DNA of 64,000 bases from Pelomonas saccharophila_A (GTDB lineage Bacteria; Pseudomonadota; Gammaproteobacteria; Burkholderiales; Burkholderiaceae_C): positions 1-64,000 of the forward strand of contig NZ_JAVDXU010000006.1 in assembly GCF_031458095.1 (NCBI RefSeq), written 5' to 3'. Below, one piece after another: positions 32,647-41,024 of this stretch (its first letter is position 1; every line of letters starts with the position of its first letter). The notes under the pieces are model-generated. The model was not told where the DNA came from, did not search any database, and saw nothing but the letters and a program-made list of their open reading frames with translations. The position numbers and the translations under genes are program-made.

Positions 32647-34194
32647 TCAGTAGGAACCGGGGCGGGGGGTGTTGAGGTAGGGGAAGCCGGGCAGGAAGGG
32701 CACCACGGCCTGGTCGACGGCGTCGTGCAGCTTGAAGGCCGTGGCGCCCAGCGGCACCTTGCTGGGGTTGCAGTCCAGCCCGAAGCCCAGCGCATTGCCG
32801 TTGCCATTGGCCATGCACAGGCCGCCCATGACGGCGACGAGGGAGATGTCGACGATGTCGTCCTTGGGGCGGCGGCCGTTGGGGTAGCCGGCAAAGTCGC
32901 TGGCGCCGTTCAGCAGGCTGCCGACGATGCCCAGTCGCTGCTGCTGGGCGAAGGGCGTCGGCGCGATGGCCGTGTTCAGGCGCAGCATCTCCGCGGGCAC
33001 GACGCCCGCGGGCTGGTTGACGCCGGGGATGCCGGTCAGGAAGGTGGTGACGAGGTCGCCGCGCGGCAGGTTGGTGGGGGCGATGCCGGGCAGGCCCAGC
33101 GCAATCTCCAGTAGGGCCGGCAGGGTCGGATTCGTCACATAGGTGGCGAACTGCCCATCCTTGGACGGCATCGAGGCGTTGAACTTGTCCTTGTCGGGCA
33201 GGCCGATGACGACCTCGTTGACCAGGGGCATGCCCAGGCGCGAGACCTGCACCCAGGCGCCGCCGGTCGTGGTGGACGTGTTGTAGCCGCTGGGCGGCGT
33301 GGCGTTGACGAGCTGGCTCTGGCGCACGCTGGCCGTCGTCCAGCCGCCTATGGTGGTCTCGCCGCCCTGCGTGAGGCAGCCGATCGGCACTTCCAGGGCC
33401 AGCGAGGTGACGTTCTTGTCCTGGATGGAGTTGGCGGCCGCGGCGTTGATCAGGCTGGGGTCGGTGATGACGCCGACGGGCGCGTTGACGAGGTCGAAGA
33501 TGGGGCCGAGATTGACCGCGAAGCCCTCCTGGCGCTGGCCGACGAAGACGCGGCTGGCGCCGCAGCCGGGGATGTCGACGTTGTAGATGTGCTGGGCGGC
33601 ATAGCCGGCGTAGCCGGGCAGGGTCTTGACGCCGATGTTGTCGGACGGCTTGTCGAACAGGGCCGTGCCGTTCTTGGGGTTCATCACCGCGCTGCTGGCG
33701 CCGGTGCGGCGGTCACCGCGCACGATGTTGAGCGTGAACTTCTCGTTGACGTTCAGTGCCGCGGCATTCGGCGAGGTGACCTGGCCCGACTGGGTCAGCG
33801 GGATGGCCACGGTCTGGTTGCCGATGGGCAGGGCCGTGGCCTTGAAGGCGTTCCTGAACTGGAACTGGAAGGTGATGTCTTCCCGGGCATCGCCGTTGTT
33901 GTCGATGTGGATCTCGTACAGCGCATTGGGGTCGAGCTTGAAATAGTTGGGGCCGCCATAGGCATCCTGCAGCGGCAGGTAGTTGGCGATCAGCGTGACG
34001 TAGCCGCTGCGGCCCGCCTCGTAGCTGCGGAACATGTAGAAGTCGGTGCCGTCGACGCGCGGCGAGCCGGCAATGGACGGGGCCTCGCGGTGGCTGGACG
34101 CCTGGGCGGGCGGCAGCGCGAGGCCGGCAAGGGCTGCGCAGAGGGCGGTCAGCAGGGGCGCGCTCGAGGCGAGGCGCGGACGGTGCAGGCTCAT
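32647..34194 (-). CDS. DUF4331 family secreted protein
   Basis: A 515-residue exported protein. A signal peptide ends at about residue 32 (PPAQAS) and the mature protein begins SSHREAPSIAGSPRVDGTDFYMFRSY, the hallmark of DUF4331. Further features are YEIHIDNNGDAREDITFQFQF and NVDIPGCGASRVFVGQRQEGF. The Asp/Asn-rich motifs may bind calcium. The function is unknown. The gap to the downstream PEP-CTERM gene is only 23 bases, so they may form an operon of exported proteins. Confidence 0.82.
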   Translation of the reverse strand: MSLHRPRLASSAPLLTALCAALAGLALPPAQASSHREAPSIAGSPRVDGTDFYMFRSYEAGRSGYVTLIANYLPLQDAYGGPNYFKLDPNALYEIHIDNNGDAREDITFQFQFRNAFKATALPIGNQTVAIPLTQSGQVTSPNAAALNVNEKFTLNIVRGDRRTGASSAVMNPKNGTALFDKPSDNIGVKTLPGYAGYAAQHIYNVDIPGCGASRVFVGQRQEGFAVNLGPIFDLVNAPVGVITDPSLINAAAANSIQDKNVTSLALEVPIGCLTQGGETTIGGWTTASVRQSQLVNATPPSGYNTSTTTGGAWVQVSRLGMPLVNEVVIGLPDKDKFNASMPSKDGQFATYVTNPTLPALLEIALGLPGIAPTNLPRGDLVTTFLTGIPGVNQPAGVVPAEMLRLNTAIAPTPFAQQQRLGIVGSLLNGASDFAGYPNGRRPKDDIVDISLVAVMGGLCMANGNGNALGFGLDCNPSKVPLGATAFKLHDAVDQAVVPFLPGFPYLNTPRPGSY

Positions 34195-34739
34195 GATGGT
34201 GTGCTCCTGGTGGGGTCTCGCGGCGCGACGACATGCCTGCAGCGAGCGCGGCCCTCAGCCTTGATGGGCCGCTGCAGGCTTTACGCGCAGCGGCGGCAAC
34301 AGATGCACGGCGGCGTGAAGCCCAAACACAGGACGGGTCAATCCGGGCATCCGATCGCGCCGCGGCTGCGTAACAAAACCTTGGCCCTGCACGGATCGGC
34401 GGCGCGCGCCACACTCCGCCTGGTCGGCCGCCGAGGCCGATATCGTCATCGTCGAGAGCTACGACGGCCCGCAACCGTGACCTAACGACGCTTCACGCAG
34501 ACTTGCTGGCCTCTGTCCTGCAAGGGCTTTGCCGCGGCGTGGTACATTCGGCGTCATAGATTCGCACAAGGCCGTTTCCTCAAGGTCTTATCTGCAGCCC
34601 CGCTGGCCACCCCCTGGCCTTTCTTGCGAGCGGCTCGCTTCAGCAACTCCCCGGTGAGTGTTCTTGAGTGTTTCTGTCTCTGCACGGCATGACGCCGGCG
34701 GAGTATTTCTTCCATCTGTACATTTCCAAAGGAAACACC
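34195..34739. other. Gap before the cold-shock gene
   Basis: No gene is supported here. The left part is upstream of the minus-strand DUF4331 gene and has a GAGCACAC ribosome-site region. The right part (about 34550-34739) is probably a long untranslated leader of the cold-shock gene, as such genes usually have, ending AAAGGAAACACC. A GGTACATT near 34540 could be a -10 element, but no matching -35 element was found. Confidence 0.35.
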
Positions 34740-34952
34740 ATGACTACCGAAACCGGCACTGTGAAGTGGTTTGACGACGGCAAGGGCTTCGGCTTCATCA
34801 CGCCTGACAACGGCGGCAAGGACCTCTTCGCCCACCACAGCGAAATCAAGAACAGCGGCGGCTTCCGTTCGCTGGCCGAAGGCGCCAAGGTCTCTTTCGA
34901 GGCCACCCAAGGTGCCAAGGGCCCGCAAGCCTCCAACATCCGCACGCTGTAA
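34740..34952 (+). CDS. Cold-shock protein (CspA family)
   Basis: A 70-residue single cold-shock domain. TGTVKWFDDGKGFGFITPDN includes the RNP1 motif KGFGFIT, and DLFAHHSEI is RNP2. It binds single-stranded RNA and DNA and melts RNA structure. The start is the ATG at 34740 preceded by AAAGGAAA; an in-frame upstream ATG at 34689 would add a leader unlike the family. The gene is followed by a small conserved-looking frame and infA. Confidence 0.93.
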   Translation: MTTETGTVKWFDDGKGFGFITPDNGGKDLFAHHSEIKNSGGFRSLAEGAKVSFEATQGAKGPQASNIRTL

Positions 34953-34962
34953 TTCGTGCACC

Positions 34963-35007
34963 GGGGGCGCCAGTGCGCCCCCTGCCGCAGCCGGCTCGAA
35001 CCGGCTC
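34963..35007 (+). terminator. Two hairpins after the cold-shock gene
   Basis: GGGGGCGC-CAGT-GCGCCCCC (34963-34982) is a perfect 8-bp stem starting ten bases after the stop. A second stem AGCCGG-CTCGAA-CCGGCT follows at 34990-35007. There is no T-run, so they may only partly reduce transcription into the next gene. Confidence 0.45.
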
Positions 35008-35031
35008 GGCAGCCACCCCAAGAAGAACAAT

Positions 35032-35253
35032 ATGAATAACAACAAAAAGAACATCGAGGTGGGACGCTTTCTGGTTTCCCCCATGAGCCAGGCCCGTCTG
35101 GGCGGCGGTTTCGACGCTTTGGTGTCGATCCGCTCCGGTCGCGGCATGGCCAGCGTGGATCGCGTCATGCGCTTCACGCCGCAGTTCAGCAGCCCGCAGG
35201 CTGCCTTGCACTACGCGCGGGCCGAAGGCCTCGCCTGGGCAAGCAGCCACTGA
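35032..35253 (+). CDS. Small hypothetical protein between csp and infA
   Basis: A 73-residue basic protein beginning MNNNKKNIEVGRFLVSPMSQ, with ARLGGGFDALVSIRSGRG and ALHYARAEGLAWA. It is not recognised. It lies 79 bases after the cold-shock gene and 46 bases before infA in the same direction. AAGAAGAAC is a plausible ribosome site. The context suggests co-expression under cold shock or growth change. Confidence 0.65.
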   Translation: MNNNKKNIEVGRFLVSPMSQARLGGGFDALVSIRSGRGMASVDRVMRFTPQFSSPQAALHYARAEGLAWASSH

Positions 35254-35299
35254 TGGCGGGTCACGCCCTCGTTTATCAACTCATCACGGAGCTTCAGAT

Positions 35300-35560
35300 T
35301 TGGCCAAGGAAGAACTGATCGAAATGAACGGCGTCGTCGACGAAATCCTGCCTGATTCGCGGTTTCGCGTGACGTTGACGAATGGCCACAAGGTCATTGC
35401 CTACACGGGCGGCAAGATGCGCAAGCATCACATCCGCATCCTGGCCGGCGACAACGTGTCGCTGGAGATGTCGCCCTATGACCTGAGCAAGGGCCGCATC
35501 ACCTTCCGTCACCTGGGCGCACCGCGCCAGGCGCCGGGCGGCGGCCAGCAACGCCGCTGA
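35300..35560 (+). CDS. infA: Translation initiation factor IF-1
   Basis: An 86-residue S1-fold protein: AKEELIEMNGVVDEILPDSR, TNGHKVIAYTGGKMRKHHIR and LAGDNVSLEMSPYDLSKGRI match IF-1. It binds the ribosomal A site during initiation. It starts at TTG, a rare start known in genes under initiation control. It carries about 14 extra C-terminal residues (APRQAPGGGQQRR) compared with the usual 72. It is placed near a cold-shock gene rather than in a ribosomal-protein operon, so it may be the second, accessory IF-1 common in this order. Confidence 0.9.
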   Translation: MAKEELIEMNGVVDEILPDSRFRVTLTNGHKVIAYTGGKMRKHHIRILAGDNVSLEMSPYDLSKGRITFRHLGAPRQAPGGGQQRR

Positions 35561-35582
35561 GCCTTTCAGCGCCATGCCCTCG

Positions 35583-35621
35583 ATCGGCCGCCACAGCATG
35601 ACTGGGCGGCCGATTGCTTTT
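35583..35621 (+). terminator. Terminator after infA
   Basis: ATCGGCCGCC pairs with GGCGGCCGAT around a 12-base loop, followed by TGCTTTT. The stem is a perfect 10 bp. Confidence 0.65.
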
Positions 35622-35677
35622 GGGCGGCTCCGGGCGGATAGCGGCATCCAGACGGGCAGCGGCCACGTAGGCTGGCC

Positions 35678-36556
35678 ATGCCCATGCTGAAAGCCAGCCT
35701 CTTCCTGCTCGCCGCCCTGCTGCTGGGGGCCGTGCTCGTCGCCTGCGCGCCGGTGGCGACACTGAATGCACTGACGCCCGGCAACACCCACACGGTGACG
35801 ACGGACCAGGCCTATGGCCCGGGGCCGCGCCAGCTGCTGGACATCTACCGCCCGGCGCGTGCCGCACCGCGCGGCGGCTGGCCGGTGGTGGTGTTCTTCT
35901 ACGGCGGCTCCTGGAACCGCGGCAAGCGCAGCGACTACGCCTTCGTCGGCGCGGCCCTGGCCTCGCGCGGCATCCTGACGCTGGTGGCCGACTACCGCCT
36001 CTACCCGCAGGTGCGCTACCCCGACTTCCTGCGCGACAGCGCCGCGGCCCTGGCCTGGGGCCTGGGCCATGCCGAGAGCCTGGGCGGCAACCCGCGGCGG
36101 GTCTTCGTCATGGGCCACAGCGCCGGTGCCTACAACGCCGCCATGCTGGCGCTGGACGCGCGCTGGCTCAAGCCCACCGGGCACACGCCGCGCGAGCTGG
36201 CCGGCTTCATCGGCCTGGCCGGGCCCTACGACTTCCTGCCCATGACCAACCCGGACGCCCAGCCGGTGTTCTTCCACCCCGACTACCCGCCCGGCACCCA
36301 GCCGCTGGAACACGCCAGCAAGGCCGCGCCACGCAGCTTCCTGGCCGCGGCGCGGGACGACTCGCTGGTGAATCCGCAGCGCAACACCCAGGGCCTGGCG
36401 ACCCGGCTGCGGGCCCTCGGCGTGCCGGTGACGGTGAAGTTCTATGACCACGTCGGCCACATGACGCTGATCGCCGCCTTCGGCGCGCCGCTGCGCTGGC
36501 TGGCGCCGGCCCTGGACGACGTGGCGGCCTTCGTCAACGGGCCCGGCGAGGCCTGA
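35678..36556 (+). CDS. Alpha/beta hydrolase, lipoprotein-type
   Basis: A 292-residue hydrolase with an N-terminal hydrophobic signal and lipobox (LGAVLVAC). The alpha/beta hydrolase core shows the oxyanion segment FFYGGSWNRG (an HGG-like motif with Tyr), the nucleophile elbow GHSAGA (Ser about 148), and a C-terminal His in DHVGHMT. It resembles carboxylesterase/lipase family IV relatives (BD-FAE-like). The substrate is unknown. The stop is directly next to the stop of the convergent diguanylate cyclase gene. Confidence 0.8.
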   Translation: MPMLKASLFLLAALLLGAVLVACAPVATLNALTPGNTHTVTTDQAYGPGPRQLLDIYRPARAAPRGGWPVVVFFYGGSWNRGKRSDYAFVGAALASRGILTLVADYRLYPQVRYPDFLRDSAAALAWGLGHAESLGGNPRRVFVMGHSAGAYNAAMLALDARWLKPTGHTPRELAGFIGLAGPYDFLPMTNPDAQPVFFHPDYPPGTQPLEHASKAAPRSFLAAARDDSLVNPQRNTQGLATRLRALGVPVTVKFYDHVGHMTLIAAFGAPLRWLAPALDDVAAFVNGPGEA

Positions 36557-38125
36557 TCAGCGCGCCGCGACGACGCGGTTGCGCCCCTCGCCCTTGGCCG
36601 CATAGAGGGCCCGGTCGGCGCGGCGCATCAGGTCTTCGTGGCTGGCGTCGGCGTCGGTCAGTTCGGCCACGCCGATGGAGACGGTCAGCCGCAGCGGCGA
36701 GCCATAGCGCAGTTCGATGACCAGGGCCTCGATGTGCTGGCGCAGCCTCTCGGCCACGTCCAGCGCGGCGGGCAGGGCGGTCTCGGTCAGCAGGGCGGCG
36801 AACTCCTCGCCGCCCAGGCGGGCCGGCAGGTCGATCTCGCGCAGCGCATGGCGGCAGCTGTCGGCCAGTTGGCGCAGGGCCAGGTCGCCCACCTCGTGGC
36901 CATGGCGGTCGTTGACCTGCTTGAAGTGGTCGATGTCGATCATCAGCAGGGCCATGGGCTTGGCCAGGCGCCGGCAGCGCGCCAACTCTGCCTGGGCGCG
37001 TTCGTGGAAGTCGCGCCGGTTGCTCAGGCTGGTCAGGGCGTCGGTGCGGGCCTGCTGTTCCAGGCGTAGCTCCAGCTTCTTGCGCTCGGTGTTGTCGAAG
37101 ACGGTGGTGCGGCTGCGCAGGAAGCGCCCCTGCTCGTCGAGCATGGCGGTGGCGCTGACGAGCACGGGCAGCAGGCTGCCGTCGGCGCGCAGCAGCTCGG
37201 TCTCGACGTCCTGCAGCTGCCCGGTCTGCAGCAGGCGCGGGAAGGCCTCGCGAAAGCCCTGCTGGCCGGCGGCGCTGAGGAAGTCGGTGAAGGGTCGGCC
37301 CAGCACCTGGTCGGCCGTGAGGCCCAGCCAGTCCAGCTCGGTCTGGTTGATGCGCAGCAGGCGGCCCTGGGCGTCCACCGAGTGATAGCCGCAGGGCGCG
37401 CGGTCGTAGAGGTCGGAGACTTCGCGCCCCTTGGCCTGGATCTGCTTCATCAGGTCGACGACGGCGCGCTGGTGCATGCCGATGGAGCGCAGGCTCAGGA
37501 AGAGGAAGGTGCCGGTGGCCACCAGCAGCGTCAGCCAGGCGCTGATCTGGCGGTGGTAGACGGCCTCGGGGATGAGGGTGTTGAGCCGCCCGCTGACATA
37601 GCCGGCGCCGACCACCAGGATGGCCAGGCCCGCCAGCGCCGCGAAGGCGAGGCCCACGCGCGTGGAGTAGAGGTTGCTGGCCACGAAGCAGCTCAGCACC
37701 AGCCAGAAGGTGCTGGCCGAGATAAGGCCGAAGGACAGCACGCCCGGCAGGCCGACGGCCCACAGCAGGGCCAGAAAGAGGCCCGACAGCCAGTGATAGG
37801 ACAGGCGGCGGCGCAGCAGGAAGACGGCGCCCACCAGCAGGGCCAGCACGATATGCGAGGTGTAGACCGGCAGCCAGCCGCTGACCACGGAGCGCGACAC
37901 CGAGACGGGCACGCCGATCAGCGCGACGACGACCATGCCCTGCCAAAGGTCCTCGATGAACTCGCGCTTCAGGCGCGCGAGCTGGGGCTCCAGCAGTTCG
38001 CCGATGTCGACCTCGGCCGGCGCTGCTGCGGCCGATGCGCCCGCGCTCCCGGCGGCCACCGGCAGGGCATCGGCACTGGGCAGGGTGGTCTGCATGGCAG
38101 GGACCTCGGTCGGTAGGACAGCCAT
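36557..38125 (-). CDS. Diguanylate cyclase with membrane sensor and PAS domain
   Basis: A 522-residue protein. Six or so membrane helices (about 60-215) form a MASE-like sensor, followed by a PAS domain (about 240-345) and a GGDEF domain (about 355-520). The active site GGEEF is intact at 438-442, and the inhibitory RxxD site (REID, 429-432) sits exactly five residues before it, so product feedback is expected. It makes cyclic-di-GMP at the inner membrane in response to an unknown signal. A second ATG at codon 11 is a possible start. Confidence 0.9.
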   Translation of the reverse strand: MAVLPTEVPAMQTTLPSADALPVAAGSAGASAAAAPAEVDIGELLEPQLARLKREFIEDLWQGMVVVALIGVPVSVSRSVVSGWLPVYTSHIVLALLVGAVFLLRRRLSYHWLSGLFLALLWAVGLPGVLSFGLISASTFWLVLSCFVASNLYSTRVGLAFAALAGLAILVVGAGYVSGRLNTLIPEAVYHRQISAWLTLLVATGTFLFLSLRSIGMHQRAVVDLMKQIQAKGREVSDLYDRAPCGYHSVDAQGRLLRINQTELDWLGLTADQVLGRPFTDFLSAAGQQGFREAFPRLLQTGQLQDVETELLRADGSLLPVLVSATAMLDEQGRFLRSRTTVFDNTERKKLELRLEQQARTDALTSLSNRRDFHERAQAELARCRRLAKPMALLMIDIDHFKQVNDRHGHEVGDLALRQLADSCRHALREIDLPARLGGEEFAALLTETALPAALDVAERLRQHIEALVIELRYGSPLRLTVSIGVAELTDADASHEDLMRRADRALYAAKGEGRNRVVAAR

Positions 38126-38142
38126 TCTCAGCCAGCCCGCCC

Positions 38143-39261
38143 CTAACCGGCCGCCAGCGCGGCGGCGGCGCGCCAGGCCGCCACGGCGTCCGCGTCGCTC
38201 CAGCCCTCGGCCGCGTCGCCGATGACGACTTCCACCATGGCGCCGCCGGCGATGAGGTGGGAAGGCACGGCCCGCGCGCCCAGCCAGAAGCCGTCGCGCC
38301 GGGCCACTTCCAGCAGGGCCTGGCGCAGCGGCTCGGGCGCCACCGGCAGGTGCAGCTGGAAGGCATTGACCTGGGGCTGTTCGGGCGCCACGCGCCAGCC
38401 GGCCTCGGCGGCCAGGCGCGGCGCCAGCGCCCGCGCGCGCTCGCGGTAGGCCGGCACGTGCGGCAACTGGGCGCGCAGCCCCTGCAGGGCGCTCAGCACG
38501 AAGGGATGGACGGTGAAGAGATTGCCGGCCAGGCGGGTCTGCCAGGGGGCGAGCTGGGCGATGAAGGCCTCGCTGCCGGCCAGCACGCAGCCGGCCAGGC
38601 CGCCCAGGCCCTTGTAGAAGGACACATAGACCGAATCTGCCAGCGCGGCGATCTCGGCCAGCGGGCGGCCGTAATGGGCCGCGGCCTCCCAGAGGCGGGC
38701 GCCGTCGAAGTGCAGGGGCACGCCGCGCTCACGGCACCATCGGCTGAGGGCAACCAGGTCGTCCCACTCGGGCAGCACATAGCCGCCGCGGCGCAGCGGC
38801 AGTTCCACGGTGACGACGGCAGGCTGCTCGGGCGCAGCCATCACCTCCTCGATGCGGCTGGGCCGATCCGTACGGCCGATGCGCAGGCCGCGCAGGCCCA
38901 TCAGCTTCTCGAAGGCCTCGGCCTCGTCGATGGCGATATGGCTTTGCGGATGCAGGGCCACCGGGCCGTCGCCCTCCCCGCAATGCACGCGCAGGGCCGC
39001 GAGCTGGGCCGCCACGCCCTTGTGCATGAAGCGCGCGGCCGGCTTGCCGAGCAGGGCCGCAACCTCGGCCTCCAGCGCCTGGATGGCCTGGCCCTGGCCG
39101 TAGACGTCCAGCGGCAGCGCGGCCTCGGGCAGCTCGGCCAAGGCGAGCAGCGAATCGCGCATGGACTTGAGCGGACGGTGGCCGTTGAGCCAGCGCGTGC
39201 AGCGGTTGCGCAGTTCGATGTCGGCGTCGGCGGGCAGGTTGGAGTAGCTGGAAGCGGGCAT
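38143..39261 (-). CDS. Threonine aldolase / beta-eliminating lyase family PLP enzyme
   Basis: A 372-residue fold-type I PLP enzyme. The Schiff-base lysine is in YVSFYKGLGGLAGCVLAG, and the cofactor-binding Asp is in VPLHFDGARLWEAA. The closest relatives are low-specificity L-threonine aldolases, which cleave threonine to glycine and acetaldehyde, but the sequence departs enough (LPLDVYGQGQAI at the start) that another amino-acid lyase is possible. It starts four bases after the stop of the metal exporter gene, so the two probably share a transcript. Confidence 0.75.
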   Translation of the reverse strand: MPASSYSNLPADADIELRNRCTRWLNGHRPLKSMRDSLLALAELPEAALPLDVYGQGQAIQALEAEVAALLGKPAARFMHKGVAAQLAALRVHCGEGDGPVALHPQSHIAIDEAEAFEKLMGLRGLRIGRTDRPSRIEEVMAAPEQPAVVTVELPLRRGGYVLPEWDDLVALSRWCRERGVPLHFDGARLWEAAAHYGRPLAEIAALADSVYVSFYKGLGGLAGCVLAGSEAFIAQLAPWQTRLAGNLFTVHPFVLSALQGLRAQLPHVPAYRERARALAPRLAAEAGWRVAPEQPQVNAFQLHLPVAPEPLRQALLEVARRDGFWLGARAVPSHLIAGGAMVEVVIGDAAEGWSDADAVAAWRAAAALAAG

Positions 39262-39264
39262 GGA

Positions 39265-40227
39265 TCAGTGGGTTTCGGGGCAGCGGTGGATTTCGATGGT
39301 GGCGTGCGCGATCTCTTCATGAACCGCCAGCCAGTCGCGCACCTGGCCGGGCGTGAGGTGGGCGTCGTGGGTGACCAGGCTGAGGGCGCAGGCATAGCTG
39401 GCACGGCCGACGCGCCAGACATGCAGGTCGGTGAGCTCGGTCTCGCCGGCCGCGCCGCTGTCCTTGATGACCGCGCGGATCTCGTCGACGACGGGATGGT
39501 CCATCTCGCGGTCCAGCAGCACCTTGGCCGTCTCGCCGACCAGGCCCTTGGCCCAGACGGCCACGATGACGGCACCGATCAGGCCCATGGCGGGGTCCAG
39601 CCAGGCCCAGCCCAGCCACCAGCCGCCGGCCAGGGCCGCGATGGCCGCCACCGAGGTCGCGGCGTCGGCGACGACATGCAGATAGGCGGACTTCAGGTTG
39701 AGGTCGTGGTGATGGCCATGGGCGTGATCATGTGAATGGCCGTGGTCATGCCCGTGATGGTGGCCATGGTCATGCGCCTTGCCCAGGATCAGCGCACAGA
39801 CCAGGTTGACGAGCAGTCCCAGCACTGCGATGGTCATGGCCTCGGGGTAGTGGATGGGCTCGGGCTTGAACAGGCGCTCGATGGAGCCATAGGCCATCAG
39901 CGCGACGACGACGAGCAGGAAGATGGCGCTGGCGAAGCCGCCCAGGATCTCGATCTTCCAGGTGCCGAAGGCGTAGCGCGGGTCCTGGGCATGGCGGCGC
40001 GCCGCGGCATAGGCATAGGCGCTGAGGCCGATAGCGACGGCATGGCTGCTCATGTGGAAGCCGTCGGCCAGCAGGGCCATGGAGTTGAAGAACCAGCCCG
40101 CGGCGATCTCGATGAGCATGGTGGCGGCGGTGATCCACATCACCACCCGCGCGCCGCGCTCAGCGGCGGCGTTGCCGGTGTCGAAGACGTGGTCGTGCCG
40201 CCATTCGGAATGGTCATGGGAATGCAT
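39265..40227 (-). CDS. dmeF: Cation diffusion facilitator, DmeF-like
   Basis: A 320-residue metal/proton antiporter of the CDF family with six membrane helices. Site A metal ligands are in LLADGFHMSSHA and HVVADAATS. A His-rich cytoplasmic loop (residues 152-174, HDHGHHHGHDHGHSHDHAHG) precedes helix V. The N-terminal HSHDHSEWRHDH and the DRYAFGTWKIEILGGF-like segment are typical of DmeF, which exports cobalt, nickel or zinc. An upstream ATG at 40236 would add three residues. Confidence 0.85.
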   Translation of the reverse strand: MHSHDHSEWRHDHVFDTGNAAAERGARVVMWITAATMLIEIAAGWFFNSMALLADGFHMSSHAVAIGLSAYAYAAARRHAQDPRYAFGTWKIEILGGFASAIFLLVVVALMAYGSIERLFKPEPIHYPEAMTIAVLGLLVNLVCALILGKAHDHGHHHGHDHGHSHDHAHGHHHDLNLKSAYLHVVADAATSVAAIAALAGGWWLGWAWLDPAMGLIGAVIVAVWAKGLVGETAKVLLDREMDHPVVDEIRAVIKDSGAAGETELTDLHVWRVGRASYACALSLVTHDAHLTPGQVRDWLAVHEEIAHATIEIHRCPETH

Positions 40228-40346
40228 GCGGAGCATTCTGCGCCGGGCCCGGGACGGCACCGGGCCCGCCAGATAGCCCATCCCATCGGGGCTCACTAAA
40301 ATCTCGCCCTTTTGCCTCGCGCGCCCGCGCAGGTCGCGCCCGCCCC

Positions 40347-41024
40347 ATGCAAGCCCTCCCCCCGCAGCCTCAGACCCCCGAGCCCCTGGCCCGGCTGCTG
40401 CTGCAATGGGGCGTCGCACCCGTGCCGGCGGCGCCGGTGGCCGAGCGCCTGGGCGGCTGGCTGGGCTGGGCGGATGCCATCGGCCTGTCCCAGGTGCTGG
40501 CCGTGGCCCCGGCGACCGGTGCCAACGCGGCGGCCCGCCGCGAGGCGCGCGACTGGGCCGGGGCCGCGCTGGAGCGGCTGCAGTCCGAGCTGACGGCCGC
40601 CTTCGACGACGCCCTGCTGGCCCGCGACGCCGCCGAGACCGCGCCCGAGGGCGTGCCGCTGGCTGACCTGCTGGCGCCTTTTCGGCTGCACCATGCCCAG
40701 CAGCAGCGCAGCATGGCCGCCCGCGTCGCGACGCTGCGCGAGCGCCTGCGCCCGCGCCTGGCCGAGGCCTCGGGCACGCTGGCGCGCCTGGCGCAGCTGG
40801 ATGCCCTGCTGGAGCGCGCCGCCGGTGCCCAGGAACGCCAGGCCCTGGCCGGCCTGCCCGCGCTGCTGACCCGACGCGCCGAAACCCATCACGCCACCGA
40901 CCCGCGCCGCTGGCGGCAGCGCTTCTGGGCCGACCTGCAGCGCTTGCTGCGGGCCGAGCTCGACCTCCGACTTCAACCGGTGCAGGGCCTCATCGAGGCC
41001 CTGCACGACGACAGCCCCCGATGA
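40347..41024 (+). CDS. DUF3348 family protein, first gene of the motor-like operon
   Basis: A 225-residue soluble, largely helical protein that fits DUF3348 (LARLLLQWG at the start, ADLLAPFRLHHAQQQRSMAARVATLRERLRP in the middle). It is always seen with DUF802, OmpA-like and DUF2894 genes in this group, to my knowledge. Its stop overlaps the start of the DUF802 gene by four bases (ATGA). It is probably a cytoplasmic partner of the membrane motor. Its biochemical role is unknown. Confidence 0.75.
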   Translation: MQALPPQPQTPEPLARLLLQWGVAPVPAAPVAERLGGWLGWADAIGLSQVLAVAPATGANAAARREARDWAGAALERLQSELTAAFDDALLARDAAETAPEGVPLADLLAPFRLHHAQQQRSMAARVATLRERLRPRLAEASGTLARLAQLDALLERAAGAQERQALAGLPALLTRRAETHHATDPRRWRQRFWADLQRLLRAELDLRLQPVQGLIEALHDDSPR

